38,644 nt of DNA from a virus. Positions 1 through 8,632 of the stretch are shown here, piece by piece (the stretch's first letter is position 1; the number at the start of each line of letters is the position of its first letter). The translations under genes were made by a program, and so were the position numbers. Under the pieces are notes generated by a model. That model worked only from the letters and a program-made list of their open reading frames with translations, was not told the origin of the DNA and did not search any database. Where the stretch lies: positions 1 through 38,644 of the IMG/VR virus record IMGVR_UViG_3300033182_000886. The stretch is one strand, 5' to 3'.

Positions 1-543
1 CGTGTTTGCGTGTGACGGGGGTGAGAACGGCACCACAGTGGAGCCTACGGGGTCTGACTCAAATTCCGGCCTGTGGAAAGACGGGCAACCGGACCCAGTG
101 AAGTCTTTGCGGAGACTCGAACAGATTGCAGAAGCCAGCCCTGACGGCGTGGATTACCGTCTGTGTGAAGGGGCGGTGTTTGAAGATCAGACCTTAACGA
201 TCCGCAAAAGCGGCGATGTTGGCAAGTACAACCGTGATCTGCTGACGCACGCTGATGAGAAAACAAAGCGCATCAAGAACTACCGCAGCCTGGAGGGGTG
301 GAGAAAAGAGGACGAAGACTACGTGGTGGTCGGGTGCTACAAAATTTTGAACGGCATTCCACGCCCGTGCATGGACACGTACCCAATTTGCGAAACAGGA
401 ATTGCAACACAATGCTTAGATCCATTGGATTATTCATTGCGCTCCTCTGCGGGGTAGCACACGCAGTAGAAGTTAAGCCGGAGATCAACGGCACATATGA
501 AGCGTCATGTCGCCTAACCGCATCGTCTGCCCCATGCGACGTC
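1..543. repeat. Left copy of the terminal direct repeat
   Basis: This stretch recurs at 38102-38644 with a constant offset of 38101. About the first 130 bases and about the last 125 bases match exactly. The middle, roughly 133-415, differs at some forty positions, mostly third codon positions. A packaged direct terminal repeat should be identical, so I read this as a contig-closing overlap built from two related phage variants. A real divergent duplication is the alternative. Confidence 0.9.
2..457 (+). CDS. Exported beta-helix-start protein, C-terminal part (5' end cut by window)
   Basis: This is the C-terminal 151 residues of the protein that is complete at 37791-38558; its apparent GTG start is an internal Val codon. 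It has the opening module of secreted right-handed beta-helix proteins: a G-S-D-S-N-S-G loop, then a Y-R-L-C-E-G strand and a V-V-V-G-C-Y strand. The reading frame stops right after that first turn. The next gene starts at 412, inside this one, and carries the rest of a beta-helix. Compared with the right-hand copy it has about eight amino-acid changes. Role is probably surface or receptor interaction; no enzymatic residues can be assigned. Confidence 0.7.
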   Translation: MFACDGGENGTTVEPTGSDSNSGLWKDGQPDPVKSLRRLEQIAEASPDGVDYRLCEGAVFEDQTLTIRKSGDVGKYNRDLLTHADEKTKRIKNYRSLEGWRKEDEDYVVVGCYKILNGIPRPCMDTYPICETGIATQCLDPLDYSLRSSAG

Positions 544-1875
544 GCTTCGGCGGGGAAACCAAGTTTTTATGGTGCTCAGGTGGCTATCTCTACGAATGTG
601 TCCTACGTCACGTTCCGGGACATTTATATAAAAGACGTGGCCGGGGTTGGATTTGGCATTGAACTGGACGCACACCACATTGTGGTGGACAACATTGAGG
701 TGGCGTTCACCGCGACAGCGGCGTTGGATCTCAGGCGAAACCAACAAACGCACATCAAAAACTCATCATGGCACGATTCTGGAATTTGCTTGTGGCAGTG
801 GCGAGGTACAATGTGTTCGGTGCCAGACAACGTGTCCTCCTTGTGTCGTGATGCTCCGGGCGGACCCGCTCTGATCGAGCTTGGTGGTATGGGCCATAGC
901 ACCGCCGCCTATGGCATTTTTGAGAACAACGATGCCTATGTCGAATACAATGGGGAATTGTTGGGGGTTGGGTATCACAGCGGCGGCAATTTTTGGGTTA
1001 TTGGGAACAGGATTCGCCAAGGCAAGCGCAATGGCATCTATGTTGCAGCTTCGGGGCGCAACTTAATAGAAAATAACATTAGGTGGAATTACGATAACTC
1101 ATCCAGGTCACCAGCGATTGTCGGGACCAAGTGCAACGGTGATGCATACGAGGACAGTGAGACGCGGGGGATTGACATCGCGGTAGAGACTTTCGAGACG
1201 GTGGTCCAAAACTACAGCGACAATATCGTTCGCAATAACATTTTCGCGGGTGTGGACGACGCACTGTTCTACGCAGGGGTGTTCCCTGCTCGAACCGTGA
1301 ACATTGGTGCGCCTGGTGTGCAGTATTACCACAATTTGGTTGTTGGGCACACTGGCGAAGGGGTTGTGGCTGACAGAAACAAAACCGGCTCATCTTGGAA
1401 TGATCATTATGAATTGGTTAACAATATAATTTATTCGGACGTTGAGTCCGCGATGTGCTCCTCGCGTGCAGCGAGCAACTGGGCCGATTTTGAGATGGGA
1501 CCAAACTACTGGGAGTCAACGCCTGACGATGTAGATTGCCGCGAAGCGACGGACAACAATGGCCCGTATGACGACGTGATTGGCAACCCGAATCTCGCGC
1601 GTAGTCGTGACAGTTGGAATGAAAGCGATTGGACGGTGGACAGTGGACCGTCGCTGGCGGATGCTGTTTTGCAGGCTGGTGATTCTGGATTGAATGCAGG
1701 CAGACCGCTGCAGACAGCGATCAGTTGGTTGGATGATGCCAATTTTGATTATTTTTCCGAGGTGACCACCTGTTCATTCACCGCATCAGAATGGGAAAAG
1801 CAGGCGGCATATGACATCAACTGCAACTTACGCTCAGCAACCACGCCAAACCTGGGTGCCGATGAAACCAACTAA
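412..1875 (+). CDS. Exported right-handed beta-helix protein (pectate-lyase-like fold)
   Basis: The ATG at 412 starts a 487-residue protein with a Sec signal peptide, MLRSIGLFIALLCGVAHA, and a signal peptidase I site after AHA. The frame is open upstream to 298, but only this start gives the signal. The body has parallel beta-helix turns (V-T-F-R-D-I, V-V-D-N-I-E-V, I-E-N-N-I, I-V-R-N-N-I-F, Y-E-L-V-N-N-I-I) and many cysteines, as in oxidised extracytoplasmic proteins. The mature N-terminus (K-P-E-I-N-G-T-Y-E) looks like a continuation of the helix module ending the upstream gene, so the two may form one split domain. It overlaps the upstream gene by 46 bases and the next by 14. It may be a spike, depolymerase or adhesin; catalytic residues are not identifiable. 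Confidence 0.75.
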   Translation: MLRSIGLFIALLCGVAHAVEVKPEINGTYEASCRLTASSAPCDVASAGKPSFYGAQVAISTNVSYVTFRDIYIKDVAGVGFGIELDAHHIVVDNIEVAFTATAALDLRRNQQTHIKNSSWHDSGICLWQWRGTMCSVPDNVSSLCRDAPGGPALIELGGMGHSTAAYGIFENNDAYVEYNGELLGVGYHSGGNFWVIGNRIRQGKRNGIYVAASGRNLIENNIRWNYDNSSRSPAIVGTKCNGDAYEDSETRGIDIAVETFETVVQNYSDNIVRNNIFAGVDDALFYAGVFPARTVNIGAPGVQYYHNLVVGHTGEGVVADRNKTGSSWNDHYELVNNIIYSDVESAMCSSRAASNWADFEMGPNYWESTPDDVDCREATDNNGPYDDVIGNPNLARSRDSWNESDWTVDSGPSLADAVLQAGDSGLNAGRPLQTAISWLDDANFDYFSEVTTCSFTASEWEKQAAYDINCNLRSATTPNLGADETN

Positions 1876-3247
1876 TAAAAGACTAGCCCTCCTACTTCCG
1901 TTCTTGCTGGCTCTGCCGGGTCCGGTCTGTGCCGCGATCCCGACGCCAGACGCTCAATGGGATGTGAATACTCGCGGCAGGTCCGACGACGATTTCTATG
2001 AGCACATCAACGGCACGGCAGAGACCACCAGCGGCACACCATCAGTCAACACTGACTCTACCTATGACGGCATCAATTTCAGCGGCGACGATGTGACTAC
2101 GATCAGCTCATTGCCTACTGGCATTGCGACGGGCTTTGGCGACAGCGATTACACCCTTGCGGTGCGGGTGAAGCTGACCACAGCGAACCTAACCAACTAC
2201 CAGCAGATTTTTGGTGCCTACGATTCAACCGCCGGCTCCAATCGGTTGCATGTGCTGACGCAGACAAACACCAACAATGTCCTTGGTGCGCAGGCCACTG
2301 ACGGCACGGACGTATACTTGAACAGTTCCTTCGACTTAGATGACAGCGCAGAGCATGTGCTGGTGATTCGGAGGAATGCCACAGATCTCAGCTTGTGGGT
2401 GGACGGGACCGAGGTCACCACAGACACCACAACTCCTGGCACCGCCACCTGGACTGGGTTCACCATTGGTGGACCATGGTCTGGAGCCGACTCATACATA
2501 ATCAATCTCGAGGGCGTTGTGTACTGGGCGGCGGTCTGGGAATCCGCACTGTCTGATTCGCAGGTGCAGGAACTGGATGACGACGACAACCCCTGGGCGG
2601 GGCCGTCACTTACCCCGGATGACGCCACACCGGACTACGATCAAAGCGTGGTATTCACACTCAGTGAAGCATTGGCGGGTGGCAACCCGACAGCTCTAGA
2701 GTTTGCGAACGGTGACTCGATCTCATGTGACAGTGCGACCAGCACCACATGCACGGTGAGCTTCGCAAAGGCTGATTTCCTGGCGTCTGCTGATTTAGTA
2801 AATACCCGCATCGCCACAAGCCAAACCATCAATCTGACAGACGGCACCAACGACAGTTCGACCACAACCATCACGTTCAACAGCCCTGACAACGGCACCA
2901 GTGAGCATTTCAACACCTCAAACTGTGCTGACCCGTCATGTGACGACGACAGCCTATATGAAAACGCGGATTTCAAGGCTGAATACACCAATTTCGCATC
3001 AGGTGATGATGTGTGGTTGAGCGTAGAGAGCGGCGCTTGTGACTTCAGCGCAGGCGGTGTTTTCGAGTGCACCAGCTTACCCGCTTCCGGCAAGGTTCGT
3101 GTCTATGATGTTACTGCGACAGATTGGTTGGGGGAGTTGAGTTGGACGATACCGCTGCCAAGTGGGGATTGCGGGTTTGCTATTGCCCTCGCGCCCACTG
3201 TCAGACCTATAGCCTATTCGCCTGCAAAGGCTCCTGCGTGTAATTGA
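1862..3247 (+). CDS. Exported LamG/concanavalin-A-like lectin protein
   Basis: Starting at the ATG at 1862 gives 461 residues with a signal peptide, MKPTNKRLALLLPFLLALPG, cleaved near P-V-C-A. Residues about 25-240 have the LamG_3/ConA-lectin pattern: Y-D-G-I-N-F-S-G near the start, Y-T-L-A-V-R-V-K-L, L-S-L-W-V-D-G-T, and a closing V-Y-W-A-A-V-W-E-S-A-L-S-D-S-Q. A beta-rich Ig-like region and a Cys-containing C-terminal region follow. ConA-like domains usually bind glycans, so a role in adhesion to host surface sugar is likely. It overlaps the beta-helix gene by 14 bases and precedes a small exported protein by 9. Virion or cell-surface location cannot be decided from sequence. Confidence 0.75.
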   Translation: MKPTNKRLALLLPFLLALPGPVCAAIPTPDAQWDVNTRGRSDDDFYEHINGTAETTSGTPSVNTDSTYDGINFSGDDVTTISSLPTGIATGFGDSDYTLAVRVKLTTANLTNYQQIFGAYDSTAGSNRLHVLTQTNTNNVLGAQATDGTDVYLNSSFDLDDSAEHVLVIRRNATDLSLWVDGTEVTTDTTTPGTATWTGFTIGGPWSGADSYIINLEGVVYWAAVWESALSDSQVQELDDDDNPWAGPSLTPDDATPDYDQSVVFTLSEALAGGNPTALEFANGDSISCDSATSTTCTVSFAKADFLASADLVNTRIATSQTINLTDGTNDSSTTTITFNSPDNGTSEHFNTSNCADPSCDDDSLYENADFKAEYTNFASGDDVWLSVESGACDFSAGGVFECTSLPASGKVRVYDVTATDWLGELSWTIPLPSGDCGFAIALAPTVRPIAYSPAKAPACN

Positions 3248-3256
3248 GGAACTCTT

Positions 3257-3598
3257 ATGAAACGCATTCTATTAGCCCTGTTAGCCTGCCTGCCAGTATC
3301 CGCCTTTGCGCTTGGCGGAGACATTGACGACAACGAAAGCACTCAAGACGCATCCTGTACTTCAGGCCTGTTCTTTGTGGGTGTAGAGGGTACGTGGGGG
3401 TCAGGGACATTAACTGCCTATTTCCAAGATTGGGACGGCAATTTCGAGGAAATCCGCGTCGAAGGCACAACCAAAACATGGACCGCGGACTTCACTGAGA
3501 ACCTTGACCTGTCAGGCCCTTCGACCATCCGCCTAACATTGGCGGGCGCCACAAGCCCTGACCTTGACTACACCATCAGGTGCGCCAGTAAGCGCTAG
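3257..3598 (+). CDS. Small exported beta-rich protein
   Basis: A 113-residue protein with a clear Sec signal (MKRILLALLACLPVSAFA, cut before L-G-G-D). The mature part of about 95 residues is beta-rich and has two cysteines, one near its N-terminus and one just before the C-terminus (I-R-C-A-S-K-R), suggesting one disulfide clasp. A good Shine-Dalgarno, GAGGAA, precedes the ATG. The family is not recognised. It closes the chain of exported genes and overlaps the sulfotransferase start by 35 bases. It may be an accessory subunit of the lectin or beta-helix proteins. Confidence 0.7.
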   Translation: MKRILLALLACLPVSAFALGGDIDDNESTQDASCTSGLFFVGVEGTWGSGTLTAYFQDWDGNFEEIRVEGTTKTWTADFTENLDLSGPSTIRLTLAGATSPDLDYTIRCASKR

Positions 3599-4073
3599 TT
3601 ACTACCAGCTGGCTGACTGCATTCTAGCGGTATGCCCTAAAGCCGGCTCCACATCCATCAGAAAGGTGGCTGAAACCCAGGGTTTAAAAGAACTGCAACC
3701 CGCGGCAGTGGTCGAGGAACGCAATCACCAGGCGGTGGTATGGATGGTCCGCCATCCTATTACACGCTTAGGCAGTTGCTACAGGGCAGGCATCACCAAC
3801 TACAACACATGGGAAGACTTCGTAGACGCGGTGCTCGAGGGCGAGCAAAACAGACATTGGGGCCCGCAAGTGCCGCAAGTCACATACGCAGGCGTATTCC
3901 TACCTACACGGGTAAGGCGATTTGAAAGGTTAGCCAACCACACAAAAGGGCTGCCACACCTAAACGCCAGCCCAAAAATGGAACTTAACTACGCCTATAG
4001 ACGGGCGGAACTAGACAACCTTTACATTGAGGATCTAGACAAATGGGAAACCGTAGTAAAAACAACGGCGTAG
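3564..4073 (+). CDS. Short PAPS-dependent sulfotransferase
   Basis: A 169-residue protein with both PAPS-binding signatures of sulfotransferases: a 5'-phosphosulfate loop, C-P-K-A-G-S-T-S, at about residues 24-31, and a 3'-phosphate motif, V-R-H-P-x3-R-x2-S-x-Y, at about 62-73. Family members move sulfate from PAPS to hydroxyls of carbohydrates or proteins. This one is short (usual length 250-300), so the acceptor domain is minimal. The start is uncertain: TTG at 3564 is used, no ATG or GTG is in frame, and there is no strong Shine-Dalgarno. Its place between the exported adhesin-like genes and terminase suggests that it modifies a host glycan or the phage fibres. Function is inferred from motifs; the substrate is unknown. 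Confidence 0.65.
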   Translation: MTTPSGAPVSASYYQLADCILAVCPKAGSTSIRKVAETQGLKELQPAAVVEERNHQAVVWMVRHPITRLGSCYRAGITNYNTWEDFVDAVLEGEQNRHWGPQVPQVTYAGVFLPTRVRRFERLANHTKGLPHLNASPKMELNYAYRRAELDNLYIEDLDKWETVVKTTA

Positions 4074-4082
4074 GCGTTAATA

Positions 4083-4373
4083 ATGGCGAATAGAGCAAAG
4101 GGCAAGCGTATCGTGCCTGAGGTCCGTGGCGCTTTCCTTAGAGCGCTCAAGGATATGGCCAACAAGGGACGCCCTCTACACGACATTATTATTCAGGAGT
4201 TCGAGAACAACCCTCTACGCGCACTGGACACCTTAAGCAAGTTCATACCCAAAGAACTGCTGCTTGATGTAGAAGAGGATGGCGTGTTGGCTGAAATCAT
4301 GAAGGACATATCAGGCAAGAGCACCGACCTGCCTAAGCCTGTTGTAGATGAGCAGCGACCAGGAATACATTAA
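4083..4373 (+). CDS. terS: Terminase small subunit-like DNA-packaging protein
   Basis: A 96-residue basic/helical protein that ends inside the start of the large terminase gene (26-base overlap). The sequence (A-N-R-A-K-G-K-R start, then V-P-E-V-R-G-A-F-L-R-A-L, later L-D-T-L-S-K-F-I-P-K-E-L) resembles small terminase or packaging proteins of podoviruses. In that role it recognises concatemeric phage DNA and recruits the large subunit. Assignment rests on size, position and these patterns. Confidence 0.7.
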   Translation: MANRAKGKRIVPEVRGAFLRALKDMANKGRPLHDIIIQEFENNPLRALDTLSKFIPKELLLDVEEDGVLAEIMKDISGKSTDLPKPVVDEQRPGIH

Positions 4374-5904
4374 ACAACACCTGGGTGATCCGTGGTGGCG
4401 GCTAAACAACCTCTACTACATCACGGACAAACAAGGGCGTCGGGTACTGTTCAAGCCCAATTGGGCGCAGCTGTTGATCTACAACGGCATGTGGTACCTG
4501 AACATCATCTTGAAGGCCCGACAGTTGGGCATGACTACGTTCATTCAGATATTCATGCTGGACCGGTGCTTGTTCAACGATGACGTAAACGCAGGCGTTA
4601 TTGCGCATAACCGTGAAGACGCTGAAGACTTCTTTGAGAAGAAGATTAAGTTTGCCTACGACAACTTGCCGCAGTGGTTGAAGAACGAGCGGGCCGCAAC
4701 CAGCGACAGCGCTAAACAGCTGAGTTTCAACAATGGCTCGAGCATACGGGTGGGGACCTCTCTACGTTCCGGTACGTACCAATACTTACACGTATCGGAG
4801 TTCGGCAAGCTGTGCGCTAAGTACCCTGACAAAGCCAGGGAGATTATTACAGGCTCGTTGAACACAGTGGCCGCGGGTCAATTCATTTGGATTGAATCCA
4901 CCGCAGAGGGCGCTTGGGGCCGGTTCTATGAACTGTGCATTGAGGCTGAGCGTAAGCAGTTAGACGGCACTGAGCTCACAAAGCTTGATTACAAGTTCTT
5001 TTTCTTCCCGTGGTGGGAGCACCCAGACTACACGCTCGAGGGCGATGTGCATTGCCCGGCAGCGTTAGAGAAGTACTTCAACGACCTTTACGAACACCGT
5101 GGTATTGAGCTCACTCAAGAGCAGCGCAACTGGTACATCAAAAAGGCTGAAGTCCAGAAGAAGGATATGAAGCAAGAGTACCCATCTACCGCGGAGGAGG
5201 CGTTCGAGCAGGTACCGGAAGGCGCTATTTACCTCGAGGAGATGCAGGCGGTTAAGGATAGTGGCCGCATTACCAACCTGCCCATCGAGAAGGCGCCCAT
5301 AGACACATTCTGGGACTTGGGCGTAGGCAAGGGTGAGATTTGCTCTATTTGGCTGATGCAGAAGATAGGGCAGTGGCACCACTTCATCGGCTACATCCAG
5401 GGCGCACAACGAGGCTTAGACCACTACGTGCAAGCGCTGGACGAGTTCGCCAAGAAGCACTGCAACGGCAAAGTGATATGGGGTGACGACTACTTGCCTC
5501 ATGACGGTGACCACCCGGACAAGATGATGACAACACCGCGGGAGCACTTGGAGAAGCTAGGGCGCAAGAACGTAAGGATTGTGGATCGGACACCGGATAT
5601 CACGTTCGGCATCCAAGACACGCGGCAAATGTTCCCTTCCTGCAAGTTCGACAAGGAGCGTTGCGTAGAGGGCATCAGGGCGCTGCAGGCGTATCACTAC
5701 GCGGAAGATGAGCGCAGAGAGACATCCAAGCCTAGACCTGAACATGATTGGGCATCGCATGGTGCTGATGCGTTCCGGCAGTTCGGGCAGGGCTACAGGC
5801 CTAACAGTGGTTGGGCGCAGTTGACATCAGGGCCTACGGTGAACAAAGCGGGTAAGCGCAGGCAGAAATCTAGGTTTGAAACGAACACGGCATGGCGGGT
5901 TTAA
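4348..5904 (+). CDS. terL: Terminase large subunit (packaging ATPase/nuclease)
   Basis: A 518-residue packaging motor. The ATPase half has a Walker A variant, K-A-R-Q-L-G-M-T-T (residues 56-64), a Walker B-like L-H-V-S-E-F-G with catalytic Glu at about 151, and a coupling motif, I-E-S-T-A-E-G. The typical E-Y-P-S-T-A-E-E-A-F linker is at about 277-286. The nuclease half has the first acidic residue in F-W-D-L-G-V-G (Asp about 323), then W-G-D-D-Y and H-D-W-A-S-H-G-A-D-A-F. Length is normal. It pumps and cuts phage DNA at the portal, whose gene begins on the next base after its stop. Confidence 0.95.
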   Translation: MSSDQEYIKQHLGDPWWRLNNLYYITDKQGRRVLFKPNWAQLLIYNGMWYLNIILKARQLGMTTFIQIFMLDRCLFNDDVNAGVIAHNREDAEDFFEKKIKFAYDNLPQWLKNERAATSDSAKQLSFNNGSSIRVGTSLRSGTYQYLHVSEFGKLCAKYPDKAREIITGSLNTVAAGQFIWIESTAEGAWGRFYELCIEAERKQLDGTELTKLDYKFFFFPWWEHPDYTLEGDVHCPAALEKYFNDLYEHRGIELTQEQRNWYIKKAEVQKKDMKQEYPSTAEEAFEQVPEGAIYLEEMQAVKDSGRITNLPIEKAPIDTFWDLGVGKGEICSIWLMQKIGQWHHFIGYIQGAQRGLDHYVQALDEFAKKHCNGKVIWGDDYLPHDGDHPDKMMTTPREHLEKLGRKNVRIVDRTPDITFGIQDTRQMFPSCKFDKERCVEGIRALQAYHYAEDERRETSKPRPEHDWASHGADAFRQFGQGYRPNSGWAQLTSGPTVNKAGKRRQKSRFETNTAWRV

Positions 5905-8079
5905 ATGGCGGTAGCAAATAGGAAGGCGTTAGGCCCGAAGAGTGAGCAGGAGTTAGTAGCGTTCCTGGGTCAGAAGATTGGGCAGTCCATGAACGACGAG
6001 GACGGTGATATCTCTGATGTTCGCATAGAAAACTACAACTACTATGTGGGCAAGCTTTACGGCAACGAGCGTGACGGGTATTCCAGCATTGTTACCCGCG
6101 AAGTCTTAGAGGCTGTCGAATGGGCCATGCCTGCGGTCCTGAAGGCGTTTGTAGGCGATTCCAGGGTCGTTTCGTATGAACCCATAGGCGAGGAAGACGA
6201 GCCCCAGGCGGACCAGGAAACGGACATAGCGCGGCATTACCTGCTCAAAAAATCTAATGGTTTTCTGACACTGCACCATTGGGTTAAAGACTGCTTGTTG
6301 TTCCCAAACGGGTACGTGGAACTGGCGGTACAGAAAGAAACGCGCTCAAGGGTGGAGCATTACCGCGGGCTGAGCCAGTTCGGTCTGAATCAACTGCTGG
6401 TCTCACTGGCCGCGGATGAGAAAGAGGTTGAAGTACTCGAGCAGGAAGTCACGCAGAAGGAAGTTGTAGGCCCTGATGGCATCAACACGCTGGTATTTGT
6501 AGAAGAGTTTGAAATTCGGCTGCGCATCACGTGGCAAGAAGAGTTTCCTAGGTGGTGCCCTGTCCCGCCTGATGAAATGCTGATTGACAATGATTGTCTG
6601 TCGCTGGACCTGGACGAGGCCGACTTTGTAGCACGCCGGCAACGGAAGTCATTCACGCAACTCGTGAATGAAGGCAAAGACCCGGATGAACTGGAAGAGG
6701 TAGGCGGGTCCGAAGATTACCAATGGCTGGATGAGCGCACCAACCGGCTGTTTTACGAAGACGAAGACCCGGACTCAGAGAACGAGGACGACCCATCTAT
6801 GCGGGAGTTCTGGGTGCACAACTGCTACGCCTGGGTAGACACCGATGGTGATGGGCTAGCAGAGTTCCGCCACATCGAGATGATTGGTGCCAAGATATTC
6901 GTTAACAACGAGGTGGATTATCAGCCGTACATCGCGGCGAGTTCTATCTTGGTGCCGCACAAGCACACCGGTATATCCCTGGCGGACATCGCCAAAGACC
7001 TGCAGTTGATTCGTTCTACGTTATGGCGGGAACTGTTGAATAACGTCTACAAATTGAACGTAAGGCGTAAATATGTCGGTGATGCGTTCATATCGGACGA
7101 AGCGGGCACGTTGGATGTGCTGTTCGACACGATGAGTGAATATGTGCCTGCTCGAGATCCGAACGCTATTCGGGAAGAGGTGGTGCAGCCTATCGTCAGT
7201 GACATACTACCCGTGATTCAGAGCCTGGGGGATATGTCCGCGGTGCGCACGGGCATTACGCCTGAGTTTTCGTTAGATCCGCAGACTTTGCAGCAGAGCA
7301 CGATGGGGGCGTTTGGTGCTGCTTTAGAGCAGGCGTCGGAGCGGGTGCAGATGTTTGTGCGCATATTCGCGGAGACCGGTTTTAGGACGCTGATGTTGAA
7401 AATGCACCAGCTGATGCGTGAGTACGTGGACCGCGACCTAAGCATTCGCCTGCGTGGGCATTGGGTGGAAGTGAACCCGGCGCATTGGCATGACCGCACA
7501 GATGTAGATGTAAAGGTTGGGTTGGGCTTCAGCAAGCCTGATATCAAGATGATGCTGCTGAAAGAGCTGCTGGTGATGCAGAAAGAGGCTGCAATGTATG
7601 GGCTGTCCGATCCTAAGCGGGTTTACAACGCTCTGGAAGACCTAGTTGAGACTTCCGGCTTGGGACATGTAGGGAAGTACTTTGTAGACCCCGAATCTCC
7701 TGAATACCAGCCACCGCAGCCGCAGCCAGACCCGATGGTTGAACTGGCCCATAGAGATATGGCCATCAAGGAGCGTGGTCAAGAGCAAGACTTCATGATG
7801 AATCAAGCGAAGCTCAAGCAAGACTATGAAGAAATGCTGCTTAAGTATGGCGATATGCAAATGCAGGTATCCCGCCTGATGGAAGAGGTGGAAAACATGC
7901 GGGCGGATCGGCAGCACAAGCACGCGCAGACGGTGCAAGCGCTATCCGCGGCACAGAAGTTAGACGCTGAATCTCAGGAAGTGCGGCGCACGGGCGCTGA
8001 AGACAGTTTTAACCGCGCTCAACAGCGAGCGCTTAACCAAGTGGAGGCCGACGAGCCTCAACCAACAGGAGAGACATAA
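5905..8079 (+). CDS. Portal protein (SU10/phiEco32-like podovirus type)
   Basis: A 724-residue protein directly after the large terminase. The N-terminal region (Y-N-Y-Y-V-G-K-L-Y-G-N-E, then V-E-W-A-M-P-A-V-L-K-A-F and S-Y-E-P-I-G) has the pattern of the large portal proteins of SU10-, phiEco32- and P22-related podoviruses. The middle has repeated Asp/Glu-rich loops, and residues about 600-720 form a long Gln/Glu-rich coiled coil, as in portals with a barrel. Twelve copies would form the DNA channel at one capsid vertex. No frame damage is seen. Confidence 0.9.
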   Translation: MAVANRKALGPKSEQELVAFLGQKIGQSMNDEDGDISDVRIENYNYYVGKLYGNERDGYSSIVTREVLEAVEWAMPAVLKAFVGDSRVVSYEPIGEEDEPQADQETDIARHYLLKKSNGFLTLHHWVKDCLLFPNGYVELAVQKETRSRVEHYRGLSQFGLNQLLVSLAADEKEVEVLEQEVTQKEVVGPDGINTLVFVEEFEIRLRITWQEEFPRWCPVPPDEMLIDNDCLSLDLDEADFVARRQRKSFTQLVNEGKDPDELEEVGGSEDYQWLDERTNRLFYEDEDPDSENEDDPSMREFWVHNCYAWVDTDGDGLAEFRHIEMIGAKIFVNNEVDYQPYIAASSILVPHKHTGISLADIAKDLQLIRSTLWRELLNNVYKLNVRRKYVGDAFISDEAGTLDVLFDTMSEYVPARDPNAIREEVVQPIVSDILPVIQSLGDMSAVRTGITPEFSLDPQTLQQSTMGAFGAALEQASERVQMFVRIFAETGFRTLMLKMHQLMREYVDRDLSIRLRGHWVEVNPAHWHDRTDVDVKVGLGFSKPDIKMMLLKELLVMQKEAAMYGLSDPKRVYNALEDLVETSGLGHVGKYFVDPESPEYQPPQPQPDPMVELAHRDMAIKERGQEQDFMMNQAKLKQDYEEMLLKYGDMQMQVSRLMEEVENMRADRQHKHAQTVQALSAAQKLDAESQEVRRTGAEDSFNRAQQRALNQVEADEPQPTGET

Positions 8080-8080
8080 A

Positions 8081-8632
8081 ATGTCTGTAATTCGAGGTGG
8101 CTTTTCTGGCCTATCCGCAATCGGGGCTGCGAATGGCCCCTTTACCGTCATTGCTGAAGACGCGAACGGCAGCCCTGTAAAAGTGGTCTTGCCGGCGCTG
8201 CAAGATGTGGTGACGATTACAGCAACGGACGCCATTACCGAGGCTGAGCACGCAGGGCGCACGAACCTGTTAGGTGAAGTCGGCGGCGATGCGTTGGTGA
8301 CCCTGACTCTGCCCGCGGCAACGGGCACTGGTAACCGGTACAAGTTCATTGTGTCGGTGGTAAATACGTCTAACTACGTTATCCAGGTGGCGGATTCTTC
8401 TCACACCCTTGAGGGTGTGATTCTGGGCGCTGCTGATGGTGGCGATAGTGTGAACGGATGGGAGTCTGCGGCAGATTCCGACACGGTAACGCTGAACGGC
8501 ACGACTCAGGGCGGCGCGGCGATTGGTGATTGGATTGAGTTCACCGATATAGGCGACAATCTGTTTCACGTTACCGGCATCATTACTCAAACGGGTATCG
8601 AAGCCACGCCGTTTAGTGCTGACGCCAGCTAA
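8081..8632 (+). CDS. Head decoration/structural protein candidate
   Basis: A 183-residue beta-rich, Thr/Gly/Val-rich protein starting 1 base after the portal stop, with a good Shine-Dalgarno (AGGAGA) inside the portal end. The pattern V-T-L-T-L-P-A-A-T-G-T-G followed by Y-K-F-I-V-S-V resembles small phage structural proteins encoded next to portal or capsid genes. No enzymatic motif is seen. Probably virion-associated; the family name is not known to me. Confidence 0.6.
   Translation: MSVIRGGFSGLSAIGAANGPFTVIAEDANGSPVKVVLPALQDVVTITATDAITEAEHAGRTNLLGEVGGDALVTLTLPAATGTGNRYKFIVSVVNTSNYVIQVADSSHTLEGVILGAADGGDSVNGWESAADSDTVTLNGTTQGGAAIGDWIEFTDIGDNLFHVTGIITQTGIEATPFSADAS

Noticed and set aside
1-543. 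Diversity-generating retroelement target/template pair
   Set aside because: Differences are mainly synonymous and not limited to adenines, and no reverse transcriptase is encoded in the window.
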